Shown in pieces: positions 6,971 to 14,754 of a stretch of 64,000 nt of DNA. Origin of the DNA: an uncultured bacterium (GTDB lineage Bacteria > Actinomycetota > Coriobacteriia > Coriobacteriales > Coriobacteriaceae); the NCBI GenBank assembly GCA_905215525.1, contig CAJMQJ010000005.1, forward strand, positions 62,001-126,000. Direction: 5' to 3'. The notes beneath the pieces were generated by a model that was given only the letters and a program-made list of their open reading frames with translations, was not told the origin of the DNA and did no database searches. The translations under genes and the position numbers were made by a program. Numbering within the stretch: position 1 is the first letter of the stretch; each line of letters opens with the position of its first letter.

Positions 6971-9106
6971 GTGGCAAAAAAGCCTCAGCACGCTCAGAAT
7001 AACCAGCGCAGTCAGCAGGGCAAACAGGGCCAGCAGCAAAAGCGCAGCGGCAAGGCCCAGGGCGGCCACGCCGCTCATACCCCGGCAGCGCCCGCCCGTC
7101 CCTGGCGCCCGGGCCGCGATAAGTTCCTCCCCGTCAGCCGCGCCGATATGGACGCGCGCGGTTGGGACCAGTGTGACTTCGTCTACATCTGCGGCGACGC
7201 CTACGTGGACCACCCCAGCTTTGGTATGGCCATCATCAGCCGCGTACTCGACGCGCACGGCTACAAAGTGGGCATCATCTGTCAGCCCGACTGGACCGAC
7301 CCCGCCAGCATCACGGTGCTCGGCGAGCCTCGCCTGGGCTTTCTCGTCAGTGCCGGTAACATGGACTCCATGGTCAACCACTATTCGGTGACCAAGCACC
7401 GCCGCCACACCGACGCCTATACCCCCGGTGGCGAGGAGGGGCACCGCCCCAATCGTGCCGTCACGGTCTACGGCAACCTCATCCGCCAGACGTTCAAGGA
7501 CGCTCCCATCATCATCGGCGGCATCGAGGCAAGCCTGCGCCGCCTGGCCCACTACGACTACTGGCAGGACAAGCTCAAGCGCTCGGTACTGCTCGACTCG
7601 GGCGCCGACATCCTCATCTACGGCATGGGCGAGCACGCGATCGTCGAGATCGCTGACGCGCTCGACGCCGGACTGCCCGTCGATCAGATCACCTATATCA
7701 ACGGCACCGTCTACCGCACCAGCTCGCTCGACGAGGTCTATGACTACGACCTGCTTCCCAGCTGGGACGACCTTGCCGCCGACAAGCTCAACTACGCGCG
7801 CAGCTTTAACGTGCAGCAGCAGAATATGGACCCCATCACCGGACATCGCCTGGTAGAGCCCTACCCCAACAGCGTCTATGTGGTACAGAACCCGCCGTCG
7901 GCAACACTCACCACCGATGAGATGGACGAGATGGCCGAGCTCCCCTACGCACGCGATTGGCATCCCGACTACGACGCGGCGGGCGGCGTGCCGGCCTTTG
8001 CCGAGATCAAGTTTTCCATTAGCTCCAACCGCGGCTGTTTTGGCGAGTGCTCGTTTTGCGCCCTCACCTTCCACCAGGGCCGCGTGCTGCAGATGCGCAG
8101 CCACGACTCGATCATGCGCGAGGCCGAGCTGCTCACACACGATCCCGAGTTTAAGGGCTACATCAACGACGTGGGCGGACCGACGGCAAACTTTAGCCGT
8201 CCCGCCTGCGACAAGCAGCTCAAGCACGGCGTATGCAAGAACAAGCGCTGCCTGTGGCCAAGCGTGTGCAAGAACATGGTGGTCGACGAGAGCGGCTACA
8301 CGCAGCTGCTGCGCGACCTGCGCCAGCTGCCGGGCGTCAAGAAGGTCTTTGTCCGCAGCGGCATCCGCTTTGACTACACCATGGCCGATGCCTCGGACGA
8401 GTTTTTGCGCGAGCTTTTGGAGCACCATGTCTCGGGCCAGCTGCGCGTAGCGCCCGAGCACGTGAGCGATGCAGTGCTGTCCGTGATGGGCAAGCCGAGC
8501 CGCGCCGTCTACGATGCGTTCTGCCGTAAGTTTGAACGTCTGAACCGCGAATACGGACTCAAGCAGTACGTGGTGCCATATCTGATCTCGAGCCACCCGG
8601 GCTCAACCATGAAGGAAGCTGTGGACCTTGCCGAGGCCGTGCGCGACATGGGCTACATGCCCGAGCAGGTGCAGGACTTCTACCCCACCCCGTCCACCAT
8701 GTCGACCTGCATGTACTACACCGGCGTGGACCCGCGCACCATGGAGCCGATCTATGTAGCGCGCGACCCGCACGAGAAGGCCATGCAGCGCGCGCTCATC
8801 CAGTACCGCAAGCCCGAGAACTACAAGCTCGTGCGCGAGGCACTGGAAAAGGCTGGCCGTCGCGATCTGATCGGCTACACCAAGCATTGCCTGATTCGCC
8901 CCGTGCCGCCGCGCCCGGGCGAGACGTCTGCTGGCGGTGGGCATGGCACCGGCAAGAAGGGCGGCAAGCCGCACGGTGACGCCGCCGGCAAGGGACCCAA
9001 GGGCAGCAAGGGTCACGGCGGCATGTCGCGCGCGCAGAACACCGCAGGCCGCAACCGCGCAGCTCAGGGGCGTCAGGGTGCCAACGGAGGCGGTCGCCGC
9101 AACTAG
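6971..9106 (+). CDS. YgiQ-family radical SAM protein
   Basis: Cytoplasmic radical SAM protein of 711 residues of the UPF0313/YgiQ family, whose substrate is unknown. An N-terminal B12-binding-like region with the family segment 'IIIGGIEASLRRLAHYDYWQDK' precedes the radical SAM core. The cluster motif C-x3-C-x2-C is in GCFGECSFCAL, about residues 355-365. A low-complexity Gly/Lys/Arg tail closes the protein. The frame is open back to 6797, but GTG at 6971 follows GGGAGG and the TACAAT box. The TAG stop shares its CTAG tetramer with the stop of the convergent CPBP gene. Confidence 0.9.
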   Translation: MAKKPQHAQNNQRSQQGKQGQQQKRSGKAQGGHAAHTPAAPARPWRPGRDKFLPVSRADMDARGWDQCDFVYICGDAYVDHPSFGMAIISRVLDAHGYKVGIICQPDWTDPASITVLGEPRLGFLVSAGNMDSMVNHYSVTKHRRHTDAYTPGGEEGHRPNRAVTVYGNLIRQTFKDAPIIIGGIEASLRRLAHYDYWQDKLKRSVLLDSGADILIYGMGEHAIVEIADALDAGLPVDQITYINGTVYRTSSLDEVYDYDLLPSWDDLAADKLNYARSFNVQQQNMDPITGHRLVEPYPNSVYVVQNPPSATLTTDEMDEMAELPYARDWHPDYDAAGGVPAFAEIKFSISSNRGCFGECSFCALTFHQGRVLQMRSHDSIMREAELLTHDPEFKGYINDVGGPTANFSRPACDKQLKHGVCKNKRCLWPSVCKNMVVDESGYTQLLRDLRQLPGVKKVFVRSGIRFDYTMADASDEFLRELLEHHVSGQLRVAPEHVSDAVLSVMGKPSRAVYDAFCRKFERLNREYGLKQYVVPYLISSHPGSTMKEAVDLAEAVRDMGYMPEQVQDFYPTPSTMSTCMYYTGVDPRTMEPIYVARDPHEKAMQRALIQYRKPENYKLVREALEKAGRRDLIGYTKHCLIRPVPPRPGETSAGGGHGTGKKGGKPHGDAAGKGPKGSKGHGGMSRAQNTAGRNRAAQGRQGANGGGRRN

Positions 9107-10014
9107 CGAAATGGTGCTCTCGCTGCGTCCATCCCACACGCTTGGCGCAGCGAGCGCATTGCCTCCACCAGGATCACGCCGGCGATTGCGACCGTGATTA
9201 TCACGTCGAACGGCGTGTTCACAAACCAGAGCAACGTCATGAGATACGAGCCGGCATTAAAGGCAAAGTGCAACAGGATCGTGTAGCGGAGCTTTCCGGT
9301 CGTCACGAGCACCCAGCCAAAAATGAGGCCGGCAGCGCCCGCATAGCAGCCCTGTACCCAATTCATGTGCATAAAGCCGAAGATTGCCGCCTGCAGTACG
9401 ATTGCCGCGGCGATACCCCACGTGCTCGGGGCCGCCCAAGGCACCATGGCGCCGTCCTGCGCACCCGCACGACGCCGGCGCTTCCAGAGCGGACGGCACT
9501 GCGGGTTAAATGCTCGGAGCGAAAACTCAAAAATGATGCCGCGCACCAGCAACTCCTCGCAAAACGGAGCGCCGAGCACCGTGGTCAGGACGGCCAGGTA
9601 GCTCGTGTCGCCCATGCCTGTTTCCTCGACAAGTTCACTGTAGTCGGCCGCGACCTCGGGCAACAGCGACAGCACGGCGTCGGTCACGTAGCCAACGACC
9701 ACCTGCAGGGCAAGGCCGATCACGATAACGCAGGCGATGCGCCTCCATGCTTTGCCTGCTCCCCCGCCAAGCGGGCGCTCGCCCTGCCAGCGCGTCATAA
9801 ACGAGCGCGGCCACAGATAACGCCACCACAGCAGCGCCATCAAAAACGACGCCATCTGCGCGGCAGCCTGAAGCAATTGAATATCGAGGTCGTCAATCGA
9901 AAAGCCCATGAAAACCGATGCGACGCCCAGAGCGGAGAACAAAACCACGCTCAGAGCGATATCGGCAGCGACGACGCCAAAACAGGCAAGCGCCCAAACC
10001 AGCGCATTGAGCAT
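9103..10014 (-). CDS. CPBP-family intramembrane glutamic protease
   Basis: Polytopic membrane protease of the CAAX/Abi family (303 residues). The three active-site motifs are visible: FCEELLVRGII (EExxxR), FGFMHMNWVQG and HFAFN. Roles in this family range from prenyl-protein processing to bacteriocin self-immunity, and nothing nearby decides between them. ATG at 10014 follows GGGAGGAGG with a short spacer. The longer frame to 10068 runs into a repeat and is not used. The last codon overlaps the convergent YgiQ-like gene by four bases. Confidence 0.88.
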   Translation of the reverse strand: MLNALVWALACFGVVAADIALSVVLFSALGVASVFMGFSIDDLDIQLLQAAAQMASFLMALLWWRYLWPRSFMTRWQGERPLGGGAGKAWRRIACVIVIGLALQVVVGYVTDAVLSLLPEVAADYSELVEETGMGDTSYLAVLTTVLGAPFCEELLVRGIIFEFSLRAFNPQCRPLWKRRRRAGAQDGAMVPWAAPSTWGIAAAIVLQAAIFGFMHMNWVQGCYAGAAGLIFGWVLVTTGKLRYTILLHFAFNAGSYLMTLLWFVNTPFDVIITVAIAGVILVEAMRSLRQACGMDAARAPFR

Positions 10015-10043
10015 GCCAACCTCCTCCCGACGGGTAGTCATAT

Positions 10044-10081
10044 AAGAACGTCCCCAACGACTAGTCATTGGGGACGTTCTT
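10044..10081. repeat. 38-bp palindrome, family IV
   Basis: Arms AAGAACGTCCCCAACGACT / AGTCATTGGGGACGTTCTT (19 bp, one mismatch) meet without a loop. A further half-arm follows at about 10082-10112. The element supplies the last codons and stop of the small antitoxin gene. A related copy is at 35871-35922. Confidence 0.8.
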
Positions 10082-10286
10082 CAACGACCAGCCGTTGGGG
10101 ACAGTCTTTGCCAAAGGCCCCGTTGGGCGAGATGTCGAACGGGAAGGTGCCGCAGCGATTGAACGCGGCGATAAACATGCGGATGGCGTTGGACGGCGTG
10201 GTGCCCACGAGCTGGGTTGCCGCCGCGAAGGCTGCCTTCTCCTCGGGCAAGACCTTCGCGACAACCGGGGTCATGTGTTCTGCCAT
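10065..10286 (-). CDS. orphan RelB/DinJ-type antitoxin
   Basis: A 73-residue protein. The N-terminal strand plus helix pattern, followed by 'LVGTTPSNAIRMFIAAFNRCGTFPFD', is that of RelB/DinJ ribbon-helix-helix antitoxins, with the family's closing LPFD-like motif as FPFD. No RelE/YafQ toxin gene is adjacent. ATG at 10286 follows AAGGAAG. The last dozen residues (CPQRLVVEERPQ) are encoded by the family IV repeat, so the natural C-terminus was probably replaced when the repeat arrived. A palindromic operator candidate lies upstream (10401-10429). Confidence 0.75.
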   Translation of the reverse strand: MAEHMTPVVAKVLPEEKAAFAAATQLVGTTPSNAIRMFIAAFNRCGTFPFDISPNGAFGKDCPQRLVVEERPQ

Positions 10287-10400
10287 GGCGCTTCCTTTTT
10301 GAAACGACGGTGGTGCGGATAGATGCGGGCCACGCGGCTGGGCGACGGGCTGTGAAGGCAACCCGATTGGCCCGCATCCGGAGTGTGTTTCTGCGGCGTT

Positions 10401-10429
10401 GGTATTACTTGGTATTCCTAAGTATTACC
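10401..10429 (-). promoter_or_regulatory. possible autoregulatory operator of the antitoxin gene
   Basis: GGTATTACTT and AAGTATTACC are inverted with one mismatch around a 9-nt spacer that contains a third GGTATT. It lies 115 bases upstream of the antitoxin start. RelB/DinJ proteins normally bind such palindromes at their own promoters. Confidence 0.35.
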
Positions 10430-10501
10430 CCACAGATAGAATACCACACCCGACCCCATGGGGACGGAGGAAAACGGATCATTTTGTTGCTGAGTTAGTA
10501 T

Positions 10502-11881
10502 TTAGAGCGTGATGATGTCCGAGATATTGAGGACCTGAGCGTCGACGGCATCGTGCGTAGCAAGCAACAGCATGCGACCGTCGAGCAAGTCGAGCACGAC
10601 CTCGGCGCATGCGTCGCGCGCAGCGGTATCTAGACCGGTAAAGGGCTCGTCCAGAATCACCGCGTCGCCTGGGCACAGCAGGGCTCGGGCAATCTCGACG
10701 CGACGGCGCTGCCCGCCCGAGAGCTCGGCCACACGAGCATGCACATCGACCCCCGGCACCAGCAGGCGCAACAGAGCCGCGGCACTCGAGGCGTCCACGC
10801 GCGCGTCGGCGCACACCAGCACGTTATCCAGGGCAGAAACGTCCTCGACTAGGCGCACATCCTGAAACACCATGGAACACGGCGCGCACTCCCCCGCCGC
10901 CAGTGCAAGCAACGTCGACTTGCCCACACCCGAGGCGCCCATCACGCAGGTCCGTCCACCGGCGGGCACGCGAAGTACCAGTCCGTCAAGCGCCGGCGCC
11001 CAGAGCGCACGATCGCCCACAGCAAGCGCAAGCTCCGCCGCAACCCCGCCGCCAGCAGAACCGCCCGCACGCCCGTGCAAGCCGCGTCCATGCGACAGCA
11101 CCGCCGCACGCCACGCCGCTGGCCCCGAAGCCCGCAGCAGCCACACCAGCACGCGCTCGCATGCCCACGAAGCCATAACAACCAGCACGGTCCAGGCCAG
11201 CAAATCGGCAGTCTCAATCAAAAGCTTCGCCTGATAGATGCGCTCGCCCACGGTGCCCGTCGCCATGCCGATCAGCTCCGCCGCCACACCGGCCTTCCAG
11301 CTCATGCCAATCACGGCGCGGGCACACGAAAGCACAAACGGCAGGACTTCGCGCCAGGTGTGGGCACAAAACAGTCGCCAGCCCCGCACGCCATGCAGAC
11401 GAAACATCTGCTCCAGCGGTTTATCCGCTTGCATCAAGCCCTCGACCAACGAAAAATACACGCCCGGCAGAGCCATCAAAAAGACCGCTGCAATGCTCAC
11501 GCGCGCCGACCCCAACCAAATGAGCAGCAGGACCACCACGCAGGCAACCGGTGTCGCCTTAACAAACGAAAGCGCCGGCGCCACCAAGCGGGCAAACGTC
11601 AGCGATCGCACCGAGACTCCCGCCAGTACGCCGCCGCACACCGCGGCAAGCGCCAGCCCGCCCAAGATACGCGCACCCGAGCCTGCCAGAATCGCCCATG
11701 TGCTGGCATCGCATACCAGTCGCAGCAACGCCACCACGACGGCACCCGGCCCCGGCAAAATCAACGGCTGCGCCACGAAACCCGCCATCAGCACCCACAC
11801 GGCAAGCCAAAAGGCGGCAACGGCACCTGCTGCCGCCACCGCCTTCATACGCTCTGTCATTTGTCGAGCAAACGCACGCAC
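10502..11881 (-). CDS. fused permease-ATPase of a NitT/TauT-type ABC importer
   Basis: One chain of 459 residues joins a SsuC/TauC-like permease to an ATPase. Residues 1-250 hold about six membrane helices with an EAA-loop region near 157-171. Residues 285-459 form a compact nucleotide-binding domain: Walker A GASGVGKST (315-323), Q-loop in VFQD, signature LSGGQ (387-391), Walker B AVILDEP and switch His 443 in ATHD. These parts are normally separate proteins. GTG at 11881 is three bases after the stop of the binding-protein gene, so translation is probably coupled. It is the last gene of the hydrogenase operon. The substrate is unknown. Confidence 0.85.
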   Translation of the reverse strand: MRAFARQMTERMKAVAAAGAVAAFWLAVWVLMAGFVAQPLILPGPGAVVVALLRLVCDASTWAILAGSGARILGGLALAAVCGGVLAGVSVRSLTFARLVAPALSFVKATPVACVVVLLLIWLGSARVSIAAVFLMALPGVYFSLVEGLMQADKPLEQMFRLHGVRGWRLFCAHTWREVLPFVLSCARAVIGMSWKAGVAAELIGMATGTVGERIYQAKLLIETADLLAWTVLVVMASWACERVLVWLLRASGPAAWRAAVLSHGRGLHGRAGGSAGGGVAAELALAVGDRALWAPALDGLVLRVPAGGRTCVMGASGVGKSTLLALAAGECAPCSMVFQDVRLVEDVSALDNVLVCADARVDASSAAALLRLLVPGVDVHARVAELSGGQRRRVEIARALLCPGDAVILDEPFTGLDTAARDACAEVVLDLLDGRMLLLATHDAVDAQVLNISDIITL

Positions 11882-11884
11882 GGG

Positions 11885-12940
11885 CTACTCCATATAGTAG
11901 AAATCATCGGCCGGGAGCTTGCCGCCCACGGCGCTCGCGTCCGCATCGGCCAGCACCTGCAGGTACCCACCGAGCGCCGCCTTCATGTCCTTCCCCGTCT
12001 GGCACACGAGCATGCACCCGGGAATCGCCTTTTCGGCAATCGCGGCGTTATCGACGATACCCGCATCGACCACGGCCTGTGCCCAATCTGCCGGCGCCGC
12101 GTTCACGGCCTCAACGCTCGCCGCATGGCAGCTCAAGAATTCCGCCACGGCCTCGGGATGTTCCTCGGCAAAGGCCCGGCGCACCACGGTCACGCCCGTC
12201 AGCAAACGGGAGCCCGTGTCTCCTGCCAGCTCGTCCCACACATCGGTCAGACTTACCGGCGCCGACAGCTTGCCTTCGCTCTTGGCGATGGCCGCCGTCT
12301 TGAACGGCTCGGGCAGCACGCCCACGGCAGACGGATCGGCAAGCAACGCCGACAGCACCTCGGTAGGCTCGCTCTTAAACTCAAGCGTCACCTGGCCGGT
12401 CAGGCCCGCGCGCTCCAGCAGGTAGTTCATGACGTACTCCGGCGTGGCGCCCTTGCCCGTCATATAGACGGTATGGCCCGCCAGATCGCCAAACGAGGCC
12501 ACACTCGCGTCGCCCGTCACAACGTTCAGCACGCCCAGCGTGTTGATGTCGATGACCTGCGCCGCGCCCTCGGTCTTGTTGTAGAGCACGCTCGCCACGT
12601 TGGCGGGCACCAAGGCAATGTCGACATCGCCCTGAATGACCTTGGGCACGATCTCGTCGGCCGCGGCGCTGATCGCAAAGTCGAACTCGTTATCCGTCTC
12701 GCCACTCGCTGCCTGGTCCATAAACTGCACCAGACCAATCGACGTCGGCCCCTTGAGCGAGGCGACGTGCACCTCGACCGGCTCGGCAGCAGCACCGGCG
12801 CCGTCCGTGGCAGCCGAGCCCGCGGCGGACCCGGCACCGGTAGCCCCGCCGCCACAGCCCGCGAGCGCAAGCGACAGAGCGCCCGCGGCGAGCGCCGAGG
12901 CAAACCCCCGGCGCGACATCTCAAAATCAAACGTACGCAT
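11885..12940 (-). CDS. ABC transporter substrate-binding lipoprotein (NMT1/THI5-like)
   Basis: Extracytoplasmic binding protein of 351 residues for the fused permease-ATPase encoded next. The signal peptide has an SRRGF twin-arginine-like motif at residues 9-13 and the lipobox LALAGC with Cys 29, followed by a Gly/Ala/Ser linker. The mature part resembles NitT/TauT/thiamine-precursor binding proteins. ATG at 12940 is two bases after the hydrogenase stop. The frame has an upstream GTG at 12949 that overlaps hydA. Ligand candidates for this fold are sulfonates, nitrate or thiamine pyrimidines. Sequence alone does not decide. Confidence 0.82.
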   Translation of the reverse strand: MRTFDFEMSRRGFASALAAGALSLALAGCGGGATGAGSAAGSAATDGAGAAAEPVEVHVASLKGPTSIGLVQFMDQAASGETDNEFDFAISAAADEIVPKVIQGDVDIALVPANVASVLYNKTEGAAQVIDINTLGVLNVVTGDASVASFGDLAGHTVYMTGKGATPEYVMNYLLERAGLTGQVTLEFKSEPTEVLSALLADPSAVGVLPEPFKTAAIAKSEGKLSAPVSLTDVWDELAGDTGSRLLTGVTVVRRAFAEEHPEAVAEFLSCHAASVEAVNAAPADWAQAVVDAGIVDNAAIAEKAIPGCMLVCQTGKDMKAALGGYLQVLADADASAVGGKLPADDFYYME

Positions 12941-12942
12941 CG

Positions 12943-14754
12943 CTAGCACGTCCCCTCGTTAGGCATCGACCAGGCGTGATGGTCGGTATGCAGCAGCTCT
13001 TCGGCCAGTGGCGAGAGCGGCTCGCCCAAGAACTCGCGGTAGCACGCCTGGACATCGGGATTCTCGTGCGAGAAGCGAATGTCCGCAGCGGCATCCAGGC
13101 CCCACAGCACCTGACCGCGCTCGGCTGCCAGCTCGCAGCCGTCGTGGATGGGCTGACCGCCGCCACCGACGCAGCCGCCCGGGCACGCCATGACCTCAAC
13201 GAAGTCATAGCTCACGCGGCCGTCGCGAATCGCGTCAAGCAGGCGGGCGGCGTTGCCCAGCCCGTGCGCCACGGCGACGCGCACCTTGGTGCCATCGATA
13301 TCGGCCACGGCTTCCTTCCAGCCGTCCAGGCCGCGCACGTCGGTAAAGAAATCGGCATCGGGGTTCTTGCCCGTCACCAGGTAGTAGGCCGAGCGCACGG
13401 CGGCCTCCATCACGCCGCCCGTGGCGCCAAAGATCACACCCGCGCCCGTGCCAAAGCCCAGCGGCGTATCGAGCGGCTCCTCGGTAAGCGTGTCAACGCT
13501 CACGTGGCTCGCGCGAATCATGCGCACCATCTCGCGCACCGTCAGCGCAACGTCAACGTCGGGCGTACCGTCCTCGCCCACCATGCTCGGCAGCGCACAC
13601 TCGGCCTTCTTGGCCGTACACGGCATCACGGACACCACAAACAGGCGCTCGGGCTCCACGCCCAGCACCTTGGCGTAGTAGGTCTTGGCGATGGCGCCAA
13701 ACATCTGCTGCGGCGACTTGGACGTGGACAGGCTGTCAACAAACTCCGGATAGCGCGCCTTCACAAAGCGCACCCAGCCCGGGCAGCAGCTCGTAAACAT
13801 GGGCCAGCCGCGACTGTCGCCCTCGCCCTTGGCGGCCTTACCCAGGCGCTCGAGCAGCTCGGAGCCCTCCTCCATAATGGTGAGGTCGGCCGAGAAATCG
13901 GTGTCGAACACGTACTCAAAGCCAACGCGGCGCAGCGCGCAAGCCAGGCGCTCGACGGTAGCCTCCTCGCGCGGAATGCCGAGCTCCTCGCCCCAGGCGC
14001 TACGCACGGCAGGCGCAATCTGCACCAGCACGATTTTGTCGGGATCGGCGAGAGCATCGAACACGGTCTCGGTATCGTCGCGCTCGCGCAGTGCGCCCGT
14101 CGGACAATGTGTAATGCACTGGCCGCACGCGACGCAATCGGTCTTGCCGATCGGCGCGCGCCCGCGGGTACCCACGGCGGTATGCGTGGCGCGGTTGGTC
14201 AGATCCCAAATCCCTAAGCCCTGCACGCTCTCACACACCTTGATGCAGCGCATGCATTTGATGCACTTGTCGTTATCGCGGATGATGGGGAAATCGAAGT
14301 CCCAGCCCTCGCGCGCCAGGTGCTGCTCGTACGGCAGATAGAAGATGCCCAGGTCGTTGGCGATGGTCTGCAGATTGCAGTTACCACTGCGCACGCAGCT
14401 CGTACAGCGCGAGTCGTGCTGGGACAGCAGCAGCTGCACGTTGGTGCGACGGGCCTCGCGGGCCTTGGGGCTGTTGGTGTGGACCGCCATGCCGTCGAGC
14501 ACGTAGTTGTTGCAGGCGGCAACCAGCTGGTCGCAGCCCTCGACCTCGACCACGCACACGCGGCAACCGCCAATCTCGTTTAAATCGCGCAGATAGCACA
14601 GGGTGGGAATCTGAATGCCGGCGGACTTGGCCGCGTCCAGGATCGTGGTGTGCTCGGGCACCACGACCTCGCAATTATCGATCGTGAGCTTGACCATGTT
14701 GAGTGCTCCGCTTTCGGTGTTGTCGCTGACAGTGGTTTTGTTGGGCTCTACCAT
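12943..14754 (-). CDS. hydA: [FeFe] hydrogenase catalytic subunit, NAD(P)-linked type
   Basis: Group A [FeFe] hydrogenase of 603 residues. In order: an N-terminal [2Fe-2S] domain (Cys in CYLRD..GGCRVC..C), a His-Cys cluster motif (HDSRCTSCVRSGNC), a two-cluster ferredoxin domain (CIKCMRCIKVC, CVACGQCITHC), and the H-cluster domain. All three H-cluster signatures are canonical: TSCCPGW (about 320), MPCTAKKAE (about 377) and MACPGGCVGGGG (about 519). A C-terminal small-subunit domain follows. ATG at 14754 overlaps the stop of the upstream flavoprotein gene and follows GGAGG. With that partner it should couple NAD(P)H, possibly with ferredoxin, to H2. Confidence 0.95.
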   Translation of the reverse strand: MVEPNKTTVSDNTESGALNMVKLTIDNCEVVVPEHTTILDAAKSAGIQIPTLCYLRDLNEIGGCRVCVVEVEGCDQLVAACNNYVLDGMAVHTNSPKAREARRTNVQLLLSQHDSRCTSCVRSGNCNLQTIANDLGIFYLPYEQHLAREGWDFDFPIIRDNDKCIKCMRCIKVCESVQGLGIWDLTNRATHTAVGTRGRAPIGKTDCVACGQCITHCPTGALRERDDTETVFDALADPDKIVLVQIAPAVRSAWGEELGIPREEATVERLACALRRVGFEYVFDTDFSADLTIMEEGSELLERLGKAAKGEGDSRGWPMFTSCCPGWVRFVKARYPEFVDSLSTSKSPQQMFGAIAKTYYAKVLGVEPERLFVVSVMPCTAKKAECALPSMVGEDGTPDVDVALTVREMVRMIRASHVSVDTLTEEPLDTPLGFGTGAGVIFGATGGVMEAAVRSAYYLVTGKNPDADFFTDVRGLDGWKEAVADIDGTKVRVAVAHGLGNAARLLDAIRDGRVSYDFVEVMACPGGCVGGGGQPIHDGCELAAERGQVLWGLDAAADIRFSHENPDVQACYREFLGEPLSPLAEELLHTDHHAWSMPNEGTC

